Below are positions 35,142 to 46,225 of a stretch of DNA of 64,000 bases, in pieces. Within the stretch, counting starts at the first letter, position 1; every line of letters begins with the position of its first letter. A program made the position numbers and the translations under genes. A model generated the notes under the pieces. The model did no database searches. It was not told the origin of the DNA and saw only the letters and a program-made list of their open reading frames with translations. Origin of the DNA: Pilaira anomala (Eukaryota > Mucoromycota > Mucoromycetes > Mucorales > Mucoraceae); assembly GCA_025716855.1 (NCBI GenBank), contig JAIXMQ010000007.1, positions 62,001 to 126,000 of the forward strand. Direction: 5' to 3'.

Positions 35142-36727
35142 TGAAGAAAAAAATAATAATAAATACCAGTAGAGTTTTTATGTAATGATTGTGTTGTTTG
35201 TACAGGGTTGGAAGAGATTGTGCTTAAAGATAAAGTGTTGTCTTAGTTTAGATAAAAAAAAAATATTTTCTGTAAAAGAAAAGCACCCAGGGTTTTTTTT
35301 CGCACCAGTGAAGCGGTTTGAAAAAAAAAAAAAAAAAAAAAAAACGACTACTTTTTAGCTTTGGATTTTGTCGCATTGAATGTTGTTACATTTAAAATTT
35401 TAAACTGGTGGTAATCACCTCTAGCTTTAATTAAATTATCTCCTGGAAATAACCCCCTTGACGAAATATTAAATTCTAATTTTAAATTGAAAAATTTGTC
35501 AAAAAGAAATTGATATCTGTTGATGTCTTTACTCTTTGCATACAAGACTAGAAGGTTTTTTGTAGAGGAATTTGAGTAGTTATCCCTCTGTAATTTCATG
35601 GAAACAAGTATATGGTAGTAATGCCACATATCTGTGCTAGCTTATACAGTTAAGCCTATACGATTATTGCATAACATATTCAACTTGGTGGCATTTTTTA
35701 CAGCCATTGAAAAATGTATTGCTATATAACCAAATAATCTACATTTGATATCGTCGAATACATGTACAGCAATATATATAAACAATTCTGTAAGAATCCT
35801 GCTAATACATGTAAAAGAAAATGATATTCTTTTTATGCAATTGAGGATTTCTTATTAATAAATACCAAGTAATAGCTCTTTAATCTAATATGATTATGAT
35901 ACATTTAGTCAATATATATGTATAATATATACGCCTTCTTCTAAAAGCTAATTTATTGTATACTGCATAGAAGTATACTTATGACATGATGATGTCTTGT
36001 TTGTTTCAGTGAACTTGATGGCAAAAACATTGCTATAAAAGAAAGTGAATTATTGGGACAATAGCCAAGCATATTATAAACTTGCTAAAGAGCAATACTA
36101 TCCACTGGTAACATATACGGTAATATGTTTATTCAAACGATTACCTTTTCGCACTGAGCCGGAGTTGCCTGATGTAAACTTGCTCAATAAAAAAGATAGT
36201 TACATACAATGAATTTAAATGAATAGTAGGACAACTTTGTAGTTTAGATTCATTACATATTTTTTTTTCTATTACTCAAGACTTGAAGAACCCAAAAATG
36301 GTTTTCAATAGAGCCGGTAGAAAAATTACATTATGAAGATAGAGCTGTTAGTTTCAACTAATGATTGTCTTTAAATAGCTCAATTAATTGCTATAACAAT
36401 ACAAGTATCGGTTCTGTTGACAAACCATGGCCCTTCAGGCAATACTTGTTAGTAGAATATAGGCCAATTTCTTGTGATTAATATATCAATATATGGTGCG
36501 TTTATTTATACGCTTACAGTTTGTAAAGTGATTATACCATTGTATTAGCCTCCCTGCTATCCTTTTTAAATTCCCTTCGATTAGTTTTGGTTAAAAGTAA
36601 AAATAGGAATTTAACGACCTTTCGACTCCGAGAACAATGGATATTATCAATAACTTTACGGTTTGATGTGCCCAAAAAAAATCATTTATATTGGTTTTCG
36701 CTGGCTGTCTTCATAGAGGGTAGATAT
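34829..36727. other. Intergenic, one doubtful short frame
   Basis: Upstream region of the KH gene, then about 1.4 kb of ordinary AT-rich DNA. Long poly(A) runs at about 35106-35138 and 35320-35343. A 93-codon frame at 35348-35629 (minus) begins with ATG (MWHYYHILVSMKLQRDNYSN) and has normal-looking residues but no recognised motif; it could be a short gene or a decayed piece. Confidence 0.45.
35348..35629 (-). CDS. Hypothetical protein, 93 codons
   Basis: Single open frame from ATG 35627-35629 to a stop at 35348. It has balanced composition (LVLYAKSKDINRYQFLFDKF, then FNLKLEFNISSRGLFPGDN) and a basic end (NATKSKAKK). No signal peptide, membrane segment or known motif is seen, and no intron signals frame it. 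It may be a real lineage-specific gene or the remnant of a transposon or duplicated gene; I cannot tell which. Confidence 0.25.
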   Translation of the reverse strand: MWHYYHILVSMKLQRDNYSNSSTKNLLVLYAKSKDINRYQFLFDKFFNLKLEFNISSRGLFPGDNLIKARGDYHQFKILNVTTFNATKSKAKK

Positions 36728-37074
36728 TTAAAAAGGTTCTAGTAGAATAAAGAACAAATAAAATAAGAAATGTGATGAGAAACCTAAAAGTGTCATGAAT
36801 TCGTCAGTTTGTTCTCGAAATAAAACGTCACGAACCTGTTTTCCAATCATAAATTCCGATTCATTATCAATAGGTTTTACATGATAATTTACTTGTAATG
36901 GTGTTTTTTCCTGGTAAGCAATGATTGCTTCAGTTTTATCTAAAGTGACACTTTTTTTAATCTCTTTTTATTTTCCTCTCGCCTTTTTTTTGATTTTATA
37001 ATTTCCTTTCTTTTTTATTGTTGGATATAACTTACAAAAAGGTAAGTCTTATTTGGACTCACATGTGCGACCAT
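36728..37074 (-). CDS. Small unrecognised protein, two or three exons
   Basis: Candidate gene built from splice signals. Exon 1 is 37074-37036 (ATG, 13 codons, MVAHVSPNKTYLF) with donor GTAAGT. An AG in the GAAAATAAAAAGAG context (near 36966) joins in phase 0 to IKKSVTLDKTEAIIAYQEKT, followed by PLQVNYHVKPIDNESEFMIG and KQVRDVLFREQTDEFMTLL. A 45-nt stretch after this could be a further intron or coding; both readings end in EPF and the same TAA. The codon pattern resembles genuine genes of the window. It is divergent from the MedA-like gene (214 bp apart). No family recognised. Confidence 0.45.
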
Positions 37075-37218
37075 GCGTTTTTAACGTTTTTTGGATCGGT
37101 TATCAAAAATGAAGAGAACAATGATATTAACTTGCCGCCTTTTTTTTTGTTTTTTGATGTCTTATTTTCTTATTGACAGGTTTTTTTTTACATTCTTTTT
37201 TTTTTACTAGCTATTTTC

Positions 37219-37253
<35 letters not shown>

Positions 37254-37288
37254 CACCAGGTTCAACCAAAAAAGGAACTATTGTGGCC
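37075..37288. promoter_or_regulatory. Divergent promoter, small unknown gene / MedA
   Basis: Short shared upstream region with several T-runs and one poly(A) run of about 30 nt at 37221-37250, ending about 40 bp before the MedA-like start codon. Confidence 0.35.
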
Positions 37289-38878
37289 ATGTCACAAAGT
37301 AAGCGAGAAAAAGACAGAGAGATATACAAGTACTTATCGAAGTATTTTAGATTTCGATTTACCACCTCCACCGCAACCGCCTCCACAGTCATCATTATCT
37401 TTTACGAACCAGTCTGAGCTTCGTCTTTTAGATTATGGGCCCATACAAGGATACGCAGGAGATAGCTTTCATATTAGTATAAGCAATCCGAGTCATGTAG
37501 ACTCAAATCTTTTTAAAATCGCATTTGATACTTGTATCACAACATGTCATTTTTCAGTAAATACAGTTACTCAAGTACTCACAATACATGCTATTGTGCC
37601 CGATTGTGAATCCGCTAAAGTTCCGGTTTATCTTGTCTTTGAAGAATCTGAACAACAAATTCTACGTACTTGGTTTATATGTACCTTCACATTTTATTCT
37701 AGAAAAAGGTCATCTATTGATCAAATTAGTCCTATCTCTAGTAATATGAATGATTCGAAAAGGTTGAGACAATTAGATCAGCCACTATATCAGCCAAATT
37801 TTTATAACGCTTATGTCGGACTACCACCTACACAACCTAGTCCAAGATCTCGAGAATATTATGATGGTAATGATAATAAAAACATATATATATATATATA
37901 TTTATACAGATAATAATGGATACAATCTTACATATATTCATAGCGGAACGTTCAATAATGGGCTATCCGTCAGAAACTTTTCAGCAGCAATTTAACGATG
38001 AAAACTATATATCGAACACAGCGACATCACAATCAACCCAACAAGGATTTGATTTAATGGATCCTATCCTCACAAATCAGTCTTCAACTGCGCCTTCAAT
38101 TCAAATGAAACCATTACCCCTTCCGTTACAAACTACTAATACATCTAATACGCCTAATTTTAATCCTAATACTACATCTACTACATCTACTACTAATATC
38201 ATTAATTCACCTAATACTACTAATTATCCTCAGCCTTCTTCAACGCAACAACAACAACAACTACAACAACAAGGCCAATCTACCATGCCAACTCTAAATC
38301 CTTTTGCTCATTTAGTGAATAAAGCGAATCTCATTATTGAAGGCGATTTACAAGACATGGTGAAGGATTGGACACAGGAGGAATGGGAAAGTCAAAGACG
38401 GCTCGTACAGTTTTGGCGAAGACAAGAAGGCAATGAGGTGACTTGTAGATTCGAAAGTTTTCAATTACCTTCAGAAAAAAGTAAGCTGGTAGATACAAGC
38501 AAAATAATTATTGTCTCTTGCATATATTGGAAAGAAAAAAACGATTATTTTATTACTTCAGTTGATTGTATTTATCTTTTGGAACATTTAATCGGCGTAA
38601 AATTTACAGTTGAAGAAAAGAATCGTATCCGAAGAAATTTGGAAGGTTATAAACCATTAACGGTTAGCAAGTTAAAACCTGAATCAGCTGAATTCTTTAA
38701 ACTCATTATGGGTTTCCCTAATCCAAAACCAAGAAATATCGAAAAAGACGTAAAGGTCTTTCCATGGTCTATCTTGGGTGTTGCATTAAAAAAGATTATA
38801 AGTAAATACACTGCAAGTTATAGCAGTACGGCTAGTGTAAATTATAATGTATTAACTAATGAACCTACTAATTTATAA
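37289..38878 (+). CDS. medA: Medusa (MedA)-like developmental regulator
   Basis: Fungus-specific nuclear regulator of the Medusa family, known in Aspergillus for timing of conidiation and for adherence. The start ATG is at 37289; an early 52-nt intron joins MSQN to FDLPPPPQPPPQ. The N-terminal part carries LLDYGPIQGYAGDSFHISI, a typical beta-sandwich opening. The conserved C-terminal domain is unmistakable: WTQEEWESQRRLVQFWRRQEG, VSCIYWKEKNDYFITSVDCI, YLLEHLIGVKFTVEEKNRIRRNL and GFPNPKPRNIEKDVKVFPW. Between them lies a Thr/Asn/Gln-rich low-complexity linker (about 38100-38290). A second intron (about 37867-37942) has two possible acceptors; only the CATAG acceptor keeps the frame. Three exons, about 480 residues. 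Confidence 0.9.
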
Positions 38879-38924
38879 TTCTTATAATGTATATATATAA
38901 TATAATATTTTAATCTTTAATTCT

Positions 38925-39587
38925 TCAATAAAAAATATGTGATGCCTCAGGTAATATAATGGCCGGGGCTCGTTCACCACTATTACTATCATTTCTTCTT
39001 TGGTTACTTTCTGGTTTAATTTCTTTTGTGAAAAGATTGTCCATCGTGTGTGGATTGAATTCATTTGATTCTCGAAAGTTATTCCTATGGCATATATTAA
39101 TTATTTATACTATCATGATCAATTGAAGTGATACTTGCATAATATCACCTAATGTGTCCAATTTTCCCATAAGACTTTTTAATGCAATTTCCTTTTTATT
39201 AAAAAACAATAGGTTACGCTTGTATTCATCATCTATATCATCTGATACCTGCAGTCTTTTTTTTATTATTGTTATTGTTATTAACTAGAAGCTGCATAAA
39301 GAGAAACAAATTGCTATCGTCAAATTTACTTACGACATATCATCCGTATTATCCAATCCTATGTGTTCTGTAGCTAGCTCAATTTGCTTTCTACGAATAA
39401 TATCAACTTGCTTAAAAATTTGATCAGTATTACGGCCTAAACAAAACAAGTATCAATAAAGACATATGGTATCCTTCATAATGCATAAATTTATACCAAA
39501 TACTCGGAGATCTTGGTTCAAGTACATGGAATCAATTTTATCAAATTGAGACTTTAGGCTAGATTGAATGTCGGCAGGATGAGGCAT
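38925..39587 (-). CDS. Unrecognised coiled-coil protein with a GC-AG intron
   Basis: Four-exon gene rebuilt from splice signals, about 155 residues, start ATG 39585-39587 (MPHPADIQSSLKSQFDKIDS). Next exons read GRNTDQIFKQVDIIRRKQIE and LQVSDDIDDEYKRNLLFFNK, then KKEIALKSLMGKLDTLGDI, heptad-like and probably coiled coil. The last intron keeps the frame only with a GC donor (GCAAGT, near 39135), giving MNNFRESNEFNPHTMDNLFT and ending PAIILPEASHIFY before TGA at 38925. GCAAGT is the usual sequence of GC-AG introns. Head-to-head with THOC5, 205 bp apart. No family recognised; a small subunit of a larger complex is a guess based on size and helix content. Confidence 0.55.
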
Positions 39588-39792
39588 AATAAAAAACTGA
39601 AAGAAAGGGAGTTTTGTTTATTGTTATTTTAATAAACCTAGAAAGGAACAATTGGTAACGAGTGCAACCTCTTTTACTTATTAACAAAAGTGGCTTATCA
39701 GGCAACTTGACATAGTTGGCCAAAAATTAAAAACGACTTTAGAAAAAAGTATTTTTTTTCTTTTTATTTATCATTAAAATAAAATACACATT

Positions 39793-40781
39793 ATGTCACA
39801 TCCAAATATTGCAGTTTTAGAAAAAATCGATAAAGTAGTTGGAGAAGTCCAGACAGTCCTCATCACTCAAATGAAAAAGAAAGACGAGGTAAATGACGAA
39901 ACATGTTTTTTTAAAAAACACGAAAGTTCACAAATGTATGATAGGGAACTCTTGAAGAACAATTTAGTGTAGTCGACCAGTCTTCTATTCAAGAAAATTT
40001 CGATAGTCTGAATGATCTTCACGCAGTGGCCTATACTTCGACAAAAGATAGTCGACAATCAACTCTTGAAGCTAAAACTAATATGAATGAAAAGAGATTG
40101 GAACTTCAAGATGTAATGTATGAAAGAAAACACATTTTAGAAGAAATTGTACAGTGTCGAGAGTTTAGGTACATCAGTAGACGGGCATCCATGTGTTGCC
40201 ATTCCTCCTCGTTTTTTTTTTATATCTTAATTTAATTTTAACATAGATCAGTTTACGAAGATGTGGAGCTTATACCATTAGAGGAATTTATAGCAAAGGC
40301 TGGACCAGAATATTTACAAAATTCAGATAATTCTCATCAACTCATGATTAATAGATTAAAATACGAATTAGTAGTGAGAGCAGAGTAAGTTTAGATAATT
40401 GTTATACTGGTTGCATTTTTATTTTTACTTTTATTTTTATTTACACCGCATATCTATACAATTAGGTTAAAAGTACAAAAGGAAGCACTTGAAATCGAAA
40501 AAGCAAAGTTAATAAAAGAGAATAGAAAGATTCGAAAGAAGGTGGATAGATTTGACAAATTATTAGATGATTTTGTATTGGTAACGTATAATTTATTCTG
40601 GTATTGTTTACAGTTTAAATTAATATAAAGTTTTTAGTCGGCTGCTCCTGTTGAGGAAGAATTGGCGGCTGAAGATAAGACAATAGTTGAGGATACAGAA
40701 ATGGCTGAAACCAATGGTGTTGCAGAAACAGAAATGCCTCAAATCAACGGGTTTGCAAATGATGTTATGGAAACAGATTAA
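39793..40781 (+). CDS. THOC5: THO complex subunit 5
   Basis: Short fungal member of the THOC5 family, a subunit of the THO/TREX complex that packages mRNA during transcription and export. Start ATG 39793 (MSHPNIAVLEKIDKVVGEVQ). The core reads ERKHILEEIVQCREFRSVYED then VELIPLEEFIAKAGPEYL, and LMINRLKYELVVRAELKVQK, which align with the THOC5 N-terminal half. The C-terminus is acidic, with repeated TEMAETNG / TEMPQING units. About 235 residues in five exons, much shorter than animal THOC5 (about 680), as in many early-diverging fungi. Convergent with PWP2. Confidence 0.85.
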
Positions 40782-40920
40782 AGACATTGGAAATAAAACA
40801 AGATACAACTGTATATAAAAGATGGTTTTATTTTATTTTTGTCAAAAAAGCGTGTTGCGAAATGATATAGTATAAATGAAAGAATGGAAGCAGAAAGATA
40901 TATGTATACATTATTAATTT

Positions 40921-43900
40921 TTACTCTTCCATAACGGCTTCCTTACGAGCAGCAATGTTTTGTTGTGTAAGAAGATATTTGAGTGTATATTGATTTGAGT
41001 CACATCTAACAATAATAATAATAATTAGTACAAGGAAAAAAATTCGATAAAACAAAATCACTTACAATGTGGCAATATCATCACGAACACGGTTAACACC
41101 CTTATGTAAAGCTCTAAATACAGGTTGGAATTGACCACGATGATCACGAAGGTATCTACCATGTGTTGTCATAACACTTGTAACCCACATTAAATGGAAT
41201 TCAATATGAGGGCTTGTTTCCATATGCATACCAACAAACGATAATAATTTAAAGAGATATTTTTCTGGCATGCCGCGAGCGACAAGTTCAACTGATTCTG
41301 GGGGAATACTCTCAAAAACGGTGTGTAACAAAGGTTTTTCGTTCAAACGGAAAGCCATACAAAGTGATTTAAGGTATTCTTTATCTGCAAGTGCTTCTAA
41401 AACTGTTTCTGGTGTAATATCAATTTCAAGATCGAATGGATCAAAGAGGATATCTTCATCTAAAGAATAAATCATTAAACCATCTGTAGTTGCTGCTGCC
41501 CAAGAACGACCGGTAGGTGAGAAACGAACTGCCATTGATTTAACTTCAGGTCGAGTGGATCGAACTGACATATCACCAGATCGAGTACCTGGCAATGATA
41601 AATCAATACGATCTTCACGATCAGACCCTTCATCTTCTAATTCCTCTAAGCTACCAAATTCTGACATATGTTTAGAATTTAACATTTCTTGAGTACCGTC
41701 TAATGAAAGATTCTTGGAAATTTGGAATTTCTTGATAAGGAATGAGCTTGCAACATCATAAATACAAATATATTTACTGGTACCAGATCCAATAAGACTA
41801 GAACCATCTGCAGTATAACAAATAGAGTTGAAGCATTTGCCAGAGGCTGCATTATCAGCAGATGTACGGTCATTTTGTTTACGACCACCCATAATATCTT
41901 TACGTCCGTCCACTGTATTTATAATTGTAGCCTCTTCAATGTCCCAGAAAGTAATTTGACCATCTAATGTAGCTGCTGCAATTTCTTTACCGTCAGGCTT
42001 GAATGCAACGGCCAATACTTCTGTTTGGTGAACAAGTGTTTCAATACTCTTACTACGTCCAAAAATATCCCAAGTACGGGCAGAATGATCCCAACTACCA
42101 CTCACAAGAATCATACCAGTAGGTGAAAAAGAAAGAGAGCTGATGGGTCCAGTGTGACCAGCCAAGATGTCTAATAATTTACCTGTCTGTACACTCCAAA
42201 CAAAAATTTCAAATGTATCCATTGTACCGGCACAAACAATTTCTCCACTGGGATCAACAGCAAGTGATGTGAATTGAACTGGGTTAGGACTAGTAAAAGT
42301 ACGGAAATTACGGTAACGAACTAAATCAAATGCACGTACTGTACCATCCATACTAGCAGAAAACAAAACTTGGCCTTGCTTGGCAAATTCAACAGCTTTC
42401 ACACCACTACTATGTTCACTGAATGTGACAAAACAAAATCCTGATGCAGTATTCCAAACCTTGACCTTACCATCATCTCCACCTGTAGCGAGTGATTGTC
42501 CGTCGGATGAATAAGATACTGAATTGATATCGTAATAATGCCCTTGTTGCTTTAATACGTATGTCTCTGATTGCCATTCCCAGACTAACAATTGTCCAAG
42601 TGCTGCAGAACCAAATGCAAGCCATTCACCGGTTGCATTAATTGCAACAGTATCGATCTTCTTTTGTGAAATACTATAAAAATTATCAATTTCATTCCTT
42701 CATAATTCATTCTATATATTTTTTTCTTCATTTTTACCTTAATGTGTGAATTACAGTAAAGTTGGGTACTTCATAAATACCAAAGACACCATTAGCAAAA
42801 CCAGCAACAACCAAGTTACTGGCAGGGAAAAATTGTGCTTCTGTCACCTTGACACTGACAGCATTAAAGTAATTTTTCTTTTGAATTCTCCATTTTACTT
42901 TATCAACACGCACAATTTCTTTTCCATCCTCATCCACTTCGACCATTTCAGTATCTGAATCTTCATGCATTGCAGCATATGTTGAGTTCTTCCATTGAAA
43001 TAATGATCCGTCTCTACTAATAGAATAGATCTACAAAAAAAAAATTAATCCAAGACCTCTTTAAACTGTATCAGTTTCGCGACTTACATTCTTCATATCA
43101 GAAGAGAACCAAGCATTAACGATATAATCACGATGTCCAGAAAGTGTAGAGGAAACAAAATCAGGAATAGTTCTATCTACTGTATAAATGCGACAAGTCA
43201 TGTCTTTAGAAGATGTGATAAAGAATCTATAAGACGCCAACAAGAAAAGGTTAATATCAAATCGAAAAAGGTACAGTGTATCTCATACTTTGAATCAGGA
43301 CTCCAGTTAATGTTAGTAACAGCATCATGGTGACCGACTGCTGTAAAATAAAGAACAAATGGCGCAAATTCACGAGTATGTCCGGGAGCTTTCCAAATGT
43401 TGACAGTTTTTTCGTTGGTAATGGCAAAATATTTGCCGTCGGGACTGAACTTAATGGCTCTAGCTCTTGCTTTGAAGTTCATGTTGTGAAGAACAACTCT
43501 ACGATTTAAATTGATCAAAAGTGCACGACCATCTATAACAAAAAAAAAAAAATATATGAGCATAATACTACTATTTATCTCTTGGCATTGATGTTACCTT
43601 TATCGATAGTAACTAAAAGTGTTCCATTAGGTGAGAGTGCCATTTGATCAATATTTTTACGCATTTCAAAAGGAAGGGTACATGAAGTATTGCTATAGAA
43701 GAAAACTAAATGTTAGTTTCTATAAAATTCAAGTAAGGAGGTTTTTGGTGTCATAATTATTATTTACTTGACGAGATCAAACATGGAAACACGATTGCCA
43801 ACTGGACTCAATACAGAGTTTCCGTCGGGTGTGAAGAGCACATTGGCACCGGTATAAACTGTACCTAAAAGGTTGGAAAACTATCATAAAATAAGTTAAT

Positions 43901-44008
43901 CTTTTTTACATAAAACGTTCATGGTCACTCACCTTGTATGAGGATTTCATTGTTTATTTCAATTGAAAAAACCAAAAAATTTAAAACCAAAAAAAAGTAA
44001 ATTTTCAT
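40921..44008 (-). CDS. PWP2: Periodic tryptophan protein 2 (PWP2/UTP1)
   Basis: WD40 protein of the UTP-B module of the small-subunit processome, needed for early 18S rRNA processing in the nucleolus. Tandem WD40 propellers: GTVYTGANVLFTPDGNSVLS starts the first; later LATGGDDGKVKVWNTASGFC, LFSASMDGTVRAFDLVRYRN, LVSGSWDHSARTWDIFGRS and IAAATLDGQITFWDIEEA are clear repeats. The UTP12-type C-terminal domain has FDPFDLEIDITPETVLEAL and ALHKGVNRVRDDIATLCDSN, and the protein ends EAVMEE. Eight or more exons. The start is uncertain: the frame that joins GTVYTG in phase begins MKIYFFLVLNFL (44008), longer and more hydrophobic than other PWP2 N-termini; an alternative ATG nearby is out of phase. The true start may use another first exon. 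Confidence 0.9.
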
Positions 44009-45020
44009 ATTTTTCGAATTTGACAGGTGGCTTATTATTCAAACTGAAAATTTCATCCAATCAACACTCATATTTACACTTGCATTAAAATCCTTTATGT
44101 GAACAAGTTGGTTGATAATTGTGTTAGTCTTCCAAGAGTTGAATATTTATCTTGAGAAGTCGTTGATGCTTATTTTATATCTATATTTATAAAGTAGCTT
44201 GCTTCTAAAAAGAAAGGAAAACAATTGTCCTTATATCTATAAATATTCGTATGTACCCTAATTCAAAAGTTTTATCTTTGATACAAGCAGCAGGGATTTA
44301 TTTTCAAAATGTAATAAAGTTGGCTGTTAACAAAAAAGCAAAATTAATAAAAAGAGTAAAAGAAAACAAAACGAAAATCAAAAAAAGTAGACGCTGTAAA
44401 AAAAGTAGTAGTTAGTCCGATATACGAGACGCATTGATGCAATAGGAAATCATACAACTAAAGGGAGTATAAGTTTCTTCAAAGGGACGTACCTAAATTT
44501 AATTAAGAAACTAGGCTTCTAAAATGATGGTGGATCTATGAAAATTTCTTTTGATTGGTCAATTACACACTTGTTTTCATCTTAGATCTCAAAACAGCAA
44601 ACATTAGACATACTCAGTGGTGCGTCCATTGTCCAATTGAGTGTGGGCGCATTACTGGTACAAACTACTACGCATTATTTTATATTTATATACCTGTATA
44701 AACATTTGGCTGTATGTTAGCATATTTTTGTAAAATTTGTTCCACAAATTTTATTCAACAAAACAAAATAGACAACACTAAAAACTCAAAAGTGCATATA
44801 TACAATGTACGACCTATGTACAGCTCCTAAATTCCAAAATAAAACGCTTCTTATAAATGCAAGTGAATCGAGATCTACACATTTCTGATAAGACATAGAG
44901 ATAGTATGTTATGTATGTTTATGTGATGCAAGTAAACGCCTTTTACATCAGATGTTTCAAGCAAATAAATAACAAAGATGCATTCCTGAAACTTCGAGTC
45001 CTTATTGCTAGACTGAACAT

Positions 45021-45115
<95 letters not shown>

Positions 45116-46225
45116 AAGAGAAGTAAAATGAGTTTTTGGTTGATGAATATATATACATACATATCTACCAATTGATTCCTGATATGTACATGAACAGAAA
45201 CAACTTGAATAGGTTATTAGCATTGGTGATAAATAGCAGAGATTATATGTTTAACTTAGATAACTTTATTGCATATTATTTATATTCGATAACAGATTTT
45301 AATCATTCATGCAACTTAAAAGAGATGGAGAGCATCTAAATACATATTGGCCTTGAATAAAAAAAATACTCGAAAGATCTATGTAGTTACAAGGCATTTC
45401 AAGTAAAACATTTTATTTACATGTTCGTTTTAAAGATCTCATCCGGGATTTATATCTAGGCATCTTTAAAATAAAAGAGATTTTCTTCAATACGCCATCT
45501 TATAGAGTAATGTCAGTTATCATTCTACATTTGAAAGTACACCCTTCTCTTTCTCTTTTTCTTCTAAAAGTCTAATTCATTACAACTCTTGAAATATATT
45601 TTGGCTGGTAACCATAAGCCTTGTTGTACTACATAACGCTGTATCATAGAAACAAATTACATCAAAAAAAGAAAAAAAAAACTAACAGCAGATTTGTTGG
45701 TTTATGATCGGATTGATGATATATGTACGTATTCCCTTTTCGTCTGCTTGAATACATATAACAAAATATACGCCACTTTGAAAGCATCGTCTTTTGAGGC
45801 TATAGCTTTTTAAAAAAAAATAAACCGTTATTCGATATAGCATGATGTAATAAAAGATCGTCTTAAATTCACATGCGCATTTACCATTTAAACGAAAGAG
45901 CGGGAAAAGTGTAAATAGTTTATTTATAAAAAGGGGAAGTCATTTTAAAAGAAAAGTGAACAGGTGATCAAAAAAAATCCATTTTTTACCGTCCGCGCAT
46001 TTTTTTAGTGTGATTGTTTGGTGCCCCGCATTATTGTATTACAATCTAGGTTGGAGTGTACCAGTTAAACTACTGCGTTTCAGATAGTAGTTAAAGTTGG
46101 CTTGATTGGTTAAATGTGGGGTTATATTATAAAAATGGGCGTTTTTTTTATTTTTATACAAGAAAAATCCCCTTTTTTTCCACTCTCTTTCTCTCTCTTC
46201 CTCTTAAAAAAAACAATTTTTTAAA
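44009..46225. other. 2.2-kb intergenic region
   Basis: Promoter side of both PWP2 (-) and the CSL gene (+). No gene seen. A pure (GA)n microsatellite is at about 45022-45112. The stretch just before the CSL start is pyrimidine-rich (CCACTCTCTTTCTCTCTCTT at about 46180), probably a promoter CT box. Confidence 0.55.
45022..45112. repeat. (GA)n microsatellite
   Basis: About 45 uninterrupted GA units. It is the longest dinucleotide tract of the window and explains the Ser-Leu or Arg-Glu reading frames seen on both strands here. Confidence 0.95.

Noticed and set aside
45008..45223. Ser-Leu and Arg-Glu repeat proteins on both strands
   Set aside because: They are translations of the (GA)n microsatellite, not genes.
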